A stretch of DNA of 64,000 bases from Fischerella sp. JS2 (lineage in GTDB: Bacteria; Cyanobacteriota; Cyanobacteriia; Cyanobacteriales; Nostocaceae), in NCBI RefSeq assembly GCF_032393985.1, contig NZ_CP135918.1:1364001-1428000 (forward strand), given 5' to 3'. The notes beneath the pieces were generated by a model. That model saw only the letters and a program-made list of their open reading frames with translations. It was not told where the DNA came from and searched no databases. The first letter of the stretch is position 1; every line of letters starts with the position of its first letter. The position numbers and the translations under genes were made by a program. Positions 29,520 through 38,469 of the stretch are shown here, in pieces.

Positions 29520-31354
29520 TTATTTCAACAAATTCATCGCTGCTTCCTGTTTAAAGTTTTCTGCCCAATCAAAGGGTGTACCCTGATGAACGCTATCTTT
29601 TAAACTTAGGTCAGCACCCTGCGCTAGTAAAAGTTTAATCATTTCTACATCGCCTTTGATTGCAGCAAGATGCAGTGGAGTAAGTTCTATATTTCCACTA
29701 GATATAGCGTTAACTTTGATACTATTATCCAGCAGGATGACAGCTACTTGATGCTGACTGTAAAGCGCTGCTACATGTAACGGAGTAAAAAGAGTTTGAT
29801 AGTCGCCGAAGAATAAATATGTGGTTTTGATGCTGGCATCTGCACCATATTTGAGAAGCATTTTTGTTGCTTCAGCTAAACCTTGTTTAGCAGTATGATG
29901 CAGCAAAAATTGATACTCACTTCCAGGCTGAATTTTGGATGGTTCGGATAAGAGCAAAGTTTCGGCTAATTGCCAATTTTGTTGTGCGATCGCAACTGAT
30001 AAATCAATGTTCACACCTTGTTCTTCAAGTAATTGCACCATAGTTTCATTTTTTTGGTCAATTGCCAAGCACAGAGGACTTATCCCCCAAGCTGTGAGAG
30101 CATTGATATCAGCGCCTCTGTCAAGAAACAAATTCACCATATCTGGCAGATTTTGAATCACTGCGTATTCACCATATCTGGCAGATTTTGAATCACTGCG
30201 TAGTGCAAAGGTTGCCATGCTTCGAGAGCAAAACCCAGACATTGTTGCAAGACACTAGGATTATTGGCAACTAGCAAACCGACATCATCAAATCTACCAA
30301 GAGCCATAGCACTGAAGATATCCAGTTTAGCCCCTTTCGCCAGAAGATATTCACAAACTTCCAAGTAGCGTTCGCCAGGAACAGAATGATCATTAGTGTA
30401 ACGTTTGATAACTGTCGCCCAACCTAGAGGAGTGAGATTGTACCAGCCGTCAATTGCATTCACATCAGCACCATTTTCTACCAAAACCTGCGATACTTCT
30501 AAATGACCGCCTGTCGCCGCCCAGTGCAGGGGTATACTGTTGCTACCATTGTCTTGGCCTGCATTAACATTTGCACCTGCGGTAATTAGAGAATGGACAA
30601 CTTCTAAGTGTCCGCGATGGGCAGCAAAATGTAGGGGAGTACTTTTGATTTCTTGACTTTTAATATTTACTAAACTTGGCTCTTGTTGCAACAGAGATTT
30701 AACTAAAATGCTGTCACCGCTAACAGAAGCTTCGAGAATTTTCAGTACCTTAGCGGCAAAATCATCGTTTCTGGATGGACGCTGGGAATGTAGATTGTTT
30801 GAAACCATATGAATCATCTTTGTTTTGAGTCGGTGACGTGCAGAATGCAAGCGATTTTTAATAGTTGAGATAGGGAGACCAAGAAAATCGCTGATTTCCT
30901 TTTGCGAGTAGCCACTGATATAGAAGAGTGTGACAACAGTGCGATCGCTTTCTGGTAGCGTTTGGATAGAGCGATGAACAATATCTTTCAGTTCGTTTTC
31001 AAGGGCGATTTGGATTGGTTCAGGATGATTTGATGCCAATTCATCGGTATCTTCCAAAGCAACGATGGTGAGGCGTTTACCCCGTGTGAATCTGTCGCAA
31101 TGCTTGAAGATAATTTTTTTCAACCAGCCGGGAAATCCTACAGGCGATCGCAGCTTGGATAAATTGAGGTAAGCTTCTATAAAAGCTTCCTGTGCTGCAT
31201 CTTCTGCCAGTTGAAAACTCCCCAGAATAGAGTAACTGTAACCAACAGCCATATCCTGAAAATTACGGACTATCTTGCTGTAGGCGTTTAAATCTCCAGC
31301 TTGAGACTGAATGACTAGTTGTGTTAACTCTTCCAGTTTCAGCTTTTTCTTCAT
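29520..31354 (-). pseudogene. ECF-type sigma factor fused to ankyrin repeats, split by a 35-bp duplication
   Basis: The first frame (31354-30158) starts with a sigma-70 family module: region 2 (about residues 20-95, AEDAAQEAFIEAYLNL) and region 4 (about 125-185, YSQKEISDFLGLPISTIKNRL). Ankyrin repeats begin near residue 210 (STPLHFAAHRGHLEVVHSLI, then SIPLHWAATGGHLEV). The frame stops after NLPDMVNTQ. A second frame (to 29520) resumes with the same NLPDMVN and carries further ankyrin repeats ending FDWAENFKQEAAMNLLK. Removing one copy of the 35-bp tandem repeat at 30133-30202 leaves exactly 1800 bp (599 residues) in one frame. The intact protein would be an RNA polymerase sigma-type regulator with a protein-interaction tail. 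A GNAT gene is divergent. Confidence 0.88.
30133..30202. repeat. 35-bp perfect tandem duplication inside the sigma-ankyrin gene
   Basis: Two exact 35-bp copies, 30133-30167 and 30168-30202, each start TTCACCATATCTGG. Because 35 is not a multiple of three, the extra copy shifts the frame and splits the gene. Confidence 0.95.
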
Positions 31355-31414
31355 GTTGGACTTATGGTTCCCTATTTCATAAGACCCAACTTGTAAAAGT
31401 AAAGTTTAAAGTTC

Positions 31415-31960
31415 ATGCTTGTTGAAGTTACCACTTGGTATTTAGAAATGCTTAATCCCAAGCAACTGCATTCAGTTTCTTCAGGGAATTATGAACTGAG
31501 AATTGAGCAGGCAAAAATTCCTTCACCTGAATTCAGTCGTTTTCTCTATACCAGTGTGGGAGGTGATTGGTATTGGATTGATCGCCTCAGTTGGAATTAC
31601 CAGCGTTGGTTATCTTATCTGAGTCGTCCAGAATTAGAAACCTGGGTTGCTTACGTTTCTGGTACACCCGCAGGATATGTCGAACTTGGAGTTCAAGCAG
31701 ATAACAATGTGGAGATTACGTATTTTGGTATTTTACGTCAATTCATCGGACAGAGATTGGGGGGACACCTGCTTAGCTTTGGGGTAGAAAGAGCATGGGC
31801 AATTGGTGCAAAAAGAGTGTGGGTACATACTTGTAGTTTAGATGGGCCTTATGCTTTAGCAAATTATCAAGCACGAGGTTTCCAAATTTACAAGCAAGCA
31901 GAACACACTCTAGAAATTCCTGACAAACCAATGGGTGCTTGGTCAGGTGCTAATGATTAG
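31415..31960 (+). CDS. GNAT-family N-acetyltransferase
   Basis: This 181-residue cytosolic protein has the acetyl-CoA-binding fold of the GNAT family. VEITYFGILRQFIGQRLGGHLL matches motif A (the R/Q-x-x-G-x-G/A loop reads RQFIGQRLGG), and the following helix and ANYQARGFQIYK correspond to motif B. The extended N-terminus with YTSVGGDWYWIDRLSW is seen in a subset of cyanobacterial members. The substrate is unknown. It is divergent from the sigma-ankyrin gene, 60 bp away, so the two share a promoter region. Confidence 0.85.
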   Translation: MLVEVTTWYLEMLNPKQLHSVSSGNYELRIEQAKIPSPEFSRFLYTSVGGDWYWIDRLSWNYQRWLSYLSRPELETWVAYVSGTPAGYVELGVQADNNVEITYFGILRQFIGQRLGGHLLSFGVERAWAIGAKRVWVHTCSLDGPYALANYQARGFQIYKQAEHTLEIPDKPMGAWSGAND

Positions 31961-32102
31961 CGTCAAACTTTAAATACTATACTTAGTAATACTTAGAGTT
32001 TAAGCTTGTAGAAAACTATAGTATTCAGCAATTACACTCATGGAATGGAAAATATATTTAGATGTCTAAGGAAATCAATCACTTGATTGATTTCCTCCCA
32101 AG

Positions 32103-32495
32103 TTATTGATGTGAATAATGCCGTCGGTTGTGAGTAATATTCTGGACTGTATTCACTAGTTTAGAGTAGCTACTTTTAGCAGCATCCTCTGTCAGAATTG
32201 TCGAGACACCAAATTGATTCTGAATTATAAGCTTTGTTGTGCGGCTTAAAGTTTGCTGCTTATTTTTCCAAGAAATACATTCGTTTTCTCCCTCTTGACA
32301 GGCAACACGGGTTCCGGAAGGGAGAACACAACCATAAACATTTCCACCTTCAAGATATCTTCCCCCTTGTTTATTGCAATTTCTTTTAACTGTATCTTTT
32401 GAAGCTGGGGGATGCACACGTGTTTCAGCTAGACCTGCTGAAGGTAATAGCAATGCAGATATTAGAAACATGAAAGAGAATGATCTGATAAACAT
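32103..32495 (-). CDS. Small secreted Cys-containing protein
   Basis: This 130-residue protein has a clear signal peptide (MFIRSFSFMFLISALLLPSA, cleavage near GLAET). The mature N-terminal half holds four Cys in VKRNCNKQGG, YGCVLPSGTRVAC and ENECISW, resembling small disulphide-stabilised inhibitor or binding domains. The C-terminal 50 residues look unstructured. It is the first of three small secreted-protein genes on the minus strand (with 32652 and 33304), just beside a LuxR regulator. No function is assigned. Confidence 0.65.
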   Translation of the reverse strand: MFIRSFSFMFLISALLLPSAGLAETRVHPPASKDTVKRNCNKQGGRYLEGGNVYGCVLPSGTRVACQEGENECISWKNKQQTLSRTTKLIIQNQFGVSTILTEDAAKSSYSKLVNTVQNITHNRRHYSHQ

Positions 32496-32651
32496 CTTTA
32501 TAACCTCAGTTTGAAACTATAATTTCGACGGAAGGAACAATTATTAATAGTTAAATTCAGTAGACCATTGTTGTATTTCGGCTTTAACTAGGAACTACTA
32601 ATGATGCAAAAAGATTCTCGGTATTTAATTTAAAACGAAAAATGCAGTAAT

Positions 32652-33197
32652 TTAGAAAATTGCACTTTCTAGTGATACACCGTTAAACTCAACGACTGAA
32701 TTACTAGGTTGAGCGCGCTTAATTACAACCTCAACCCAATAAATATTGGCATCCATATCTATAGAATCACAGACATCACTACTGACTTGCCATGAGCCTC
32801 TTTTGTTAGAAGTTACCTTACAGACTTGGGTGTTATATGCCCCGTTTGATTTTGCAAAGGACTTAAGGCTCGCTTCAACTTTAAAAGCATTATTCGCTCC
32901 ATCTGGGTCTTGGTAAAACAGTCGGAGAATGGTTCCGTCTCCACCATAGACGTTGGGATTGATACTGCTAACTGGACAAGAGAACACCAGAGGTTCCGTG
33001 CCATTACCCTTATATTTGACACGGCCTGCTCCCGTTACAGTCCAATATTGTTGGCTGTAAATGGTTTGATCAGTAGGAATACAGCCACCACCGTTGGATT
33101 GCTAATAAACAGCCCTTACTTTTTGAGCAAAAACTGTTGATGGCGTTAATAATAAAGCCAGGGTTGTACAAAACATCCAAGATCTTAACTTTTTCAC
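32652..33197 (-). pseudogene. Small secreted protein with an in-frame TAG after the signal peptide
   Basis: Translation would start at GTG 33197, preceded by AAGGAG, and gives a good signal peptide (KKLRSWMFCTTLALLLTPS, ending VFAQ). Codon 32 is TAG (33102-33104), after which the same frame runs uninterrupted for 150 more codons: QSNGGGCIPTDQTIYSQQYW and onward to 32652. The mature protein has a beta-rich look with Cys in GGCIP, FSCPV, TQVCKV and DVCDS. Apart from the one stop, the gene is intact, with ribosome-binding site, signal and normal codon use, so it is a very young pseudogene, a read-through gene or a base error. Family unknown. Confidence 0.7.
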
Positions 33198-33303
33198 AAC
33201 ACTCCTTTCAAATTTTTTATTGATTGGTTTATATGTGTGACTTACACCATATCTTGTCCTTTTTGGGCATTAAATAAAGTCTTTTTTTTCAAAGTCTATT
33301 TAC

Positions 33304-33732
33304 TCAGTTACAAGCATATACATAAACTACAAAGCTTTCGGGATTTCCATACCTATCGTAAGCACCTGTCGGATCGGCAATATATAAGGAACGTTTTCTT
33401 TTCATAGCAGTCTTACTGCCATGCCCAATATTTCTAAATTCCGTTGGATCTGTCCAAACTGATTTATCTCTTTTAATCTTGAAGCGAATGTTGTTAATAT
33501 TAGCAACACCTGGTGATGTAACACGCCAACAAAAATACCTGTAGCCATTGGGTACTGAAGAAGTAGTGAAATTTCCACTGGAACGATGCTTTTGTCCTAT
33601 ACGTGGTCGTCCTTCTGATCTGACGCTAGATACTAAAATACTAGGTCTTTGTGCTAACGCATTAGGCATTCCCATGAGTAGCTGACTTGTAAAGGTGAGT
33701 GTAGTCACAGAGAGCATAAAATATTTGTTCAT
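33304..33732 (-). CDS. Small secreted protein
   Basis: This 142-residue protein has an N-terminal signal peptide (about residues 1-27, ending ANALA-Q). The mature part is basic, with GKHRSSGNF-type turns and segments VTSPGVANINNIRFKIKRD and SFVVYVYACN, and two Cys. It looks like a beta-sandwich extracellular domain, but I recognise no family. It starts about 260 bp from the divergent LuxR-type regulator gene and is upstream of two further small secreted-protein genes on the same strand. A GGAGGC sequence precedes the ATG. Confidence 0.65.
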   Translation of the reverse strand: MNKYFMLSVTTLTFTSQLLMGMPNALAQRPSILVSSVRSEGRPRIGQKHRSSGNFTTSSVPNGYRYFCWRVTSPGVANINNIRFKIKRDKSVWTDPTEFRNIGHGSKTAMKRKRSLYIADPTGAYDRYGNPESFVVYVYACN

Positions 33733-33990
33733 TACATTGCCTCCTGTAGTAAAAATTAGCTAGTTCAGTCCCTTTTTTTAAGCAAGAAAACTCTATATAT
33801 TTTTGCGGTACAAGGGTTACAGAACAGCTAGATTTTCTTGGTAAATTCACATATATAAATATATATAGCGAGTTAATTTATCGCATTCAATACGAAAAAT
33901 TCCGTACTCAAATATTAAGAAATTGACACAATGTGCATAATTAAAGTAGATTTATTGTCAAATTAGTCTCATAGCACAAGAGGAGGAAAA

Positions 33991-35115
33991 ATGGCCACTC
34001 TGAAGCAAAGAGACGTTCAGCAAATGCAGCATTTTCTTCATGAACTGTATACACTCTCTAACTTGGAAATGCTTTCTACAAAAGCAATCTCAGCTTTGTC
34101 GCAGGTAGTTAGTTCGGATGTGACAGCTTGGTCGCCAGTAAATTTCCCTCAACACAGAATATTACCTTTAATCTCATCAAAGAATTTTGACTCTCCTTTG
34201 CTAGAAGCAATTGAACAAACTGCTTCTGGTCATTTCTATGAAAATCCACTGGTCAGACACTATCTCGAAACTAATGATGGTAGGGCTTACAAAATATCAG
34301 ATTTCTTGTGTGAACAAGAACTTCACCGCTTAGAGGGCTTTTATCATAGATGTTTGCGTTTGTTCAATGCAGAAGAGCAAATGATTGTGGTACTACCAAT
34401 CTCTTCTGCAAACTTTCCTTTACGGAATTTAGCCACAGATATTGTGATTGCCCTGCATCGATCAAAACGGAATTTTTCTGAACGCGATCGCCTGATTTTG
34501 AATTTACTACGTCCTCATCTCATCCAAGCTTATAAAAATGCCCAAGCTGTTACTCAAATGCAGCAAGAGTTAGCCCAATTGCATCAAACCATAGAACAGT
34601 TGGGGATGATTAGCTTGTCAGCCACTGGACAAGTCCAGACGATGACTAGAAAATCCTGGGAGTTGCTGAGGCAGTATTTTCAAGATTCTTTACCACAAGC
34701 TTTTCACTTACCAGAACTGTTACAAAACTGGGTAAATTATCAAATCTTTCTCATGTCTAAGGGTGATAATGTCACTCAAATCTACCCAACTTTGCGAATT
34801 GAACAAGCAAATCAGTATTTGATTGTGCGGTTAATTTATGATCACCAACAGGAACAATACATACTCATACTAGAAGAACATCCACTTAGTTCTTTTTCTC
34901 CAGAATTATTGACAATGCTGGGATTAACTAGCCGTGAAGCAGAAGTCTTGTTTTGGAGTGCTAAAAACAAAAGCACAAAGGAGATTGCCTCTCATCTTAA
35001 CTGTAGTGATAAAACTGTGGCAAAACATTTCGAGCATATATATGAAAAACTCGGTGTAGGAACTCGTGTTGCAGCGATTATGAAAGCTTTAGAAATGCTG
35101 GGAATGATTAAGTGA
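33991..35115 (+). CDS. LuxR-family transcriptional regulator
   Basis: This 374-residue DNA-binding regulator has a GAF/PAS-like N-terminal sensory region (about 1-200) and a C-terminal LuxR-type helix-turn-helix (about 310-370): LTSREAEVLFWSAKNKSTKE with the downstream recognition helix DKTVAKHFEHIYEKLGV. AGAGGAGG lies directly before the ATG. No signal peptide or receiver domain is present, so the signal is probably an internal metabolite or stress. It is divergent from three small secreted-protein genes and precedes an ABC exporter operon by about 270 bp; either could be its target. Confidence 0.85.
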   Translation: MATLKQRDVQQMQHFLHELYTLSNLEMLSTKAISALSQVVSSDVTAWSPVNFPQHRILPLISSKNFDSPLLEAIEQTASGHFYENPLVRHYLETNDGRAYKISDFLCEQELHRLEGFYHRCLRLFNAEEQMIVVLPISSANFPLRNLATDIVIALHRSKRNFSERDRLILNLLRPHLIQAYKNAQAVTQMQQELAQLHQTIEQLGMISLSATGQVQTMTRKSWELLRQYFQDSLPQAFHLPELLQNWVNYQIFLMSKGDNVTQIYPTLRIEQANQYLIVRLIYDHQQEQYILILEEHPLSSFSPELLTMLGLTSREAEVLFWSAKNKSTKEIASHLNCSDKTVAKHFEHIYEKLGVGTRVAAIMKALEMLGMIK

Positions 35116-35382
35116 CCATCTATTATTTGAGATGATATCAACTTGAGAAATGTACTTGTAAGCATCGATTTAGCTCTAGTTTTTTTAACTACTCGTGGGT
35201 TACTTCTTCCTTCAATTTCAAAAATAGGTATAAATTTATATTTAATTTCTAGTAATAATCGGCAATAGATAGCAGTAAATATCAAGTTTCATTAAAGACA
35301 GTTTCAATTTCCGAAACGAAGCTGACAAAAGCTGTAGGAAAAGGCTAGCTTATTTGATAATCGCAAGCGGCACTCAGCAGCT

Positions 35383-36333
35383 ATGGTAAAAGAATTAGCA
35401 ATTCGCACCAATGGACTGACGAAGCAATTTGACAGGCACGTTGCCGTTAATAACGTTGATTTAGAAATTTATGCAGGTGAAGTATATGGTTTAATTGGCC
35501 CTAATGGTGCAGGCAAAACCACTCTCATCCGGATGTTGGCAGCAGCAGAAGAACCAACTACGGGTGAGATTTATATTAATGGCGATCGCTTGTTACGTGA
35601 CCAAAGTAACCCTACTTTGAAGCGTCGCCTTGGTTACTTGCCTGATGACTATCCTCTGTATGAGGAACTAACAGTCTGGGATTACTTAGATTATTTCGCC
35701 CGTCTGTATCGTTTGCGAGAACCACGCCGGACAAAACGTCTACATGAGGTTTTAGAACTCATACAGTTGGGGAATAAGCGCAATAGTTTAATTTCCACTT
35801 TGTCACGGGGGATGAAGCAGCGCCTCAGTTTGGCGCGAACAATCATTCATGAACCGATTTTGCTGCTGTTGGATGAACCTGTTTCGGGACTCGATCCAAT
35901 TGCGAGGATGCAGTTTCGAGAAATCATCAAAGTCTTGCAAGAAGCGGGAATGACTATCTTAATTTCCTCCCATGTTCTCAGCGATTTAGCAGAATTATGC
36001 ACTTCGGTGGGAATCATGGAACTTGGTTATTTAGTGGAAAGTGCATCGCTACAACAACTTTATCAACGTCTTGCCCGCCAGCAAATTGTCATCTCAACTT
36101 TAGGAAAGCAAGAGGAATTATTAGCAGAACTAAAGAATAATTCTTTTGTACAAGAGTGGGAAATCATGAGTGTTAAAAACAGTGTGCGGGTGAATTTTTC
36201 TGGTAAGCAGGAAGATTGTGCTGATTTATTACGATCGCTTATCCAAGCAAACATTCCTGTTAGCGAATTTCATTGCACTCAAGAAGACTTAGAAACCATT
36301 TTCCTCAAGCTTGGTCACAAACAAGCATCTTAG
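35383..36333 (+). CDS. ABC-2 type transporter ATP-binding protein
   Basis: This 316-residue ATPase has Walker A (GPNGAGKTT, Lys45), the ABC signature as LSRGMKQR, Walker B (LLLLDEPVSGLD) and the switch His (SSHVLSDL). The LSRGMKQR variant is usual in ABC-2 exporter ATPases (drug, polysaccharide or Nat/Ycf types). It is followed, 128 bp on, by two large paralogous permease genes on the same strand, making an exporter unit. The C-terminal ~90 residues form the extra domain seen in this group. Confidence 0.93.
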   Translation: MVKELAIRTNGLTKQFDRHVAVNNVDLEIYAGEVYGLIGPNGAGKTTLIRMLAAAEEPTTGEIYINGDRLLRDQSNPTLKRRLGYLPDDYPLYEELTVWDYLDYFARLYRLREPRRTKRLHEVLELIQLGNKRNSLISTLSRGMKQRLSLARTIIHEPILLLLDEPVSGLDPIARMQFREIIKVLQEAGMTILISSHVLSDLAELCTSVGIMELGYLVESASLQQLYQRLARQQIVISTLGKQEELLAELKNNSFVQEWEIMSVKNSVRVNFSGKQEDCADLLRSLIQANIPVSEFHCTQEDLETIFLKLGHKQAS

Positions 36334-36461
36334 TTAAAAGTGAGTAGTTAGTAGTTAGTTGTTGCTTGTTTAGCATTTCCCCTTTTCCTCCTTTTCCTCC
36401 TTGTCTTCCTTGTCCCCCTTGTCCCCTCTTTCCCCAATCCCCAACTTTGGAGTTTTCACCT

Positions 36462-38378
36462 ATGATGCTCAAATTTATGGACAAAATAGGCGACTGGAAT
36501 CCGCAATTACTGCGGGAAATTAAAGGTCGTCTAAAACTTTTCCCTGTTGCGATCGCCTGTATTTCATCTTTAGTTGGTCAGTTGATATTGTTCTTGTATC
36601 AATTACGGGAAGTACCAGGCACAAAATATCAAATGTCTGGAAGTTATTGCCTCTTAGGAGAAGCTTATAAACAACAATTAAATGAGATTTACCCGCAGAT
36701 TAACAAACTGCAACAACAATTATCTATATTGGGCAAATCTAAAAACTATGATGCATCACCAGTTCAATCAGTAACACAACAAATAGATCAACTCAAGACC
36801 CAAGAAAAGAATATCAATAACATTCTGTACAATCAGTACTGCCCACTTAACCAAATCGATATGCAGGGGTGGTGGCGGGATCATTGGGAATATATATTCC
36901 TATCACTGACTGTGATTTTTATTTTCACACTGTTAGTCGCGGGCACATATCTACTGATTAATAACTTAGCTCAAGAAGAAAATCGGGGTACATTAAATTT
37001 TCTGCATCTGAGTCCCCAGTCAGAAACAACTATTTTGACTGGCAAAATGTTAGGAGTTCCAATTTTAATTTATTTTGCAGTTGCAGTTGCTATTCCTTTT
37101 CATTTGTTAGCAGGTCGTGCTGCCAACATTGCTTCTAGTCATATTTTAAGTTTTTACATTGTTTTGGCGGCTAGTTGCTTCTTTTTCTATAGCACTGCAC
37201 TATTATTTGGATTTTTGAGCCGTTTCTTTAGTGGATTTCAACCGTGGTTAGGCAGTGGTGCAGTTTTAATTTTCTTATTCATGACAATGCAATTTGCATC
37301 TTCTGGCCCATATCTAGATAATGCAGCTGCTTGGTTAAGGTTGTTCAGTCCTTTTGATATGACTGCTTATTTGTTCCCCAATTTATTATTTCACAGATAT
37401 AATTGGGAATTGCTAGAACAAATACAATTTTTCTACCTGCCTGTTGGGAAAAACCTTATTGGTTTACTGCTTTTGAATTTAGTCAATTATGGCTTGTGGA
37501 GTTACTTGGTTTGGCATGGATTAAAGCGTCGCTTTCGTAACCCAAATTCTGCGATGTTGAGTAAAGGGCAAAGTTATTTGCTTGTTGCTTATTTGCAACT
37601 TCTTCTTTGGGGATTTACTCTCCAATATTTCAGAAATACTTATCCTTTCTACCCCCGTAGTACATCTGCTCCTGCTTATTCTGATTTCAACTATCAAGTA
37701 ACACAAAACTTTGCTGTAATAGTGTTTTTTAACTTACTGTTACTGTTCGGTTTAATTGCCATTCTCTCACCCCATCGGCAAGCAGTACAAGATTGGGCTA
37801 GGTATCGACACCAGAATGTTTCTCAACGTAAAAGATTTTGGCAGAATTATTTATTACAAGATTTAATCTGGGGTGAAAAAAGTCCCGCTCTCATCACATT
37901 AGCAATTAATCTTGTAATTGTTACTATCCCGTTAGTGATTTGGATTTTAGTTGCACTTTCTTTGAAGGCAAATAATAACCATAGCTTAGACTGGCTAGTG
38001 AACGAAGTTGGACGCTTCAAAGCAATTTTAGGTGTGGTGTTGTTTATTTGTGTGATGATGATTTATGCCACTATCACACAAATCATGCTAATGATGAAAA
38101 CTTCCAAACCTTCTGTTTGGGCAATTGGAACTGTCGCCGCAGCTATGTTTTTACCGCCGATGTTTTTAGGAATGCTGAATCTTAATCCAGAAACACATTC
38201 TACATTATGGTTACTTTCTAGTTTTCCTTGGGCAGGTCTAGAATATGCGACGACTACGACAGTTTTTGTAGCTCTTTTAGGTGAGTTGAGTGTTTTGGTA
38301 TTGTTAAACTTGCAATTGAAACGTCAAATCAAAATAGCAGGAGAATCTGCTATAAAAGCTTTACTAGCAACAAACTAA
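36462..38378 (+). CDS. ABC transporter permease, first of two paralogues
   Basis: I start at the ATG at 36462 (TTGGAG upstream), giving 638 residues; the longer frame adds a Pro/Cys-rich stretch made from CCTTTTCCTCC-type intergenic sequence. The protein begins MMLKFMDKIGDWNPQLLREI, has one membrane helix, a ~100-residue loop with coiled-coil character (KLQQQLSILGKS), and then about eleven helices. It shares with the next gene the start motif GDWNPQLLREIKGRL, EE-RGTLNF-LSPQ at the first cytosolic loop, and an R(N)-LSK-QSYLL block in the centre, so the two arose by duplication. It likely forms the membrane channel with the upstream ATPase. Substrate unknown. Confidence 0.85.
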   Translation: MMLKFMDKIGDWNPQLLREIKGRLKLFPVAIACISSLVGQLILFLYQLREVPGTKYQMSGSYCLLGEAYKQQLNEIYPQINKLQQQLSILGKSKNYDASPVQSVTQQIDQLKTQEKNINNILYNQYCPLNQIDMQGWWRDHWEYIFLSLTVIFIFTLLVAGTYLLINNLAQEENRGTLNFLHLSPQSETTILTGKMLGVPILIYFAVAVAIPFHLLAGRAANIASSHILSFYIVLAASCFFFYSTALLFGFLSRFFSGFQPWLGSGAVLIFLFMTMQFASSGPYLDNAAAWLRLFSPFDMTAYLFPNLLFHRYNWELLEQIQFFYLPVGKNLIGLLLLNLVNYGLWSYLVWHGLKRRFRNPNSAMLSKGQSYLLVAYLQLLLWGFTLQYFRNTYPFYPRSTSAPAYSDFNYQVTQNFAVIVFFNLLLLFGLIAILSPHRQAVQDWARYRHQNVSQRKRFWQNYLLQDLIWGEKSPALITLAINLVIVTIPLVIWILVALSLKANNNHSLDWLVNEVGRFKAILGVVLFICVMMIYATITQIMLMMKTSKPSVWAIGTVAAAMFLPPMFLGMLNLNPETHSTLWLLSSFPWAGLEYATTTTVFVALLGELSVLVLLNLQLKRQIKIAGESAIKALLATN

Positions 38379-38469
38379 TTTGCAGAAGTTCGTAGTAAGC
38401 ACTAAAGTCCTTACTACGAACTGGTAAAACTTGACTTAACAAAATACACTTTTATTAAAGAGTGTCGCT

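Noticed and set aside
36366-36461. N-terminal 32 codons of the first permease frame
   Set aside because: Pro/Cys-rich text from CCTTTTCC repeats; the downstream ATG matches the paralogue's start.
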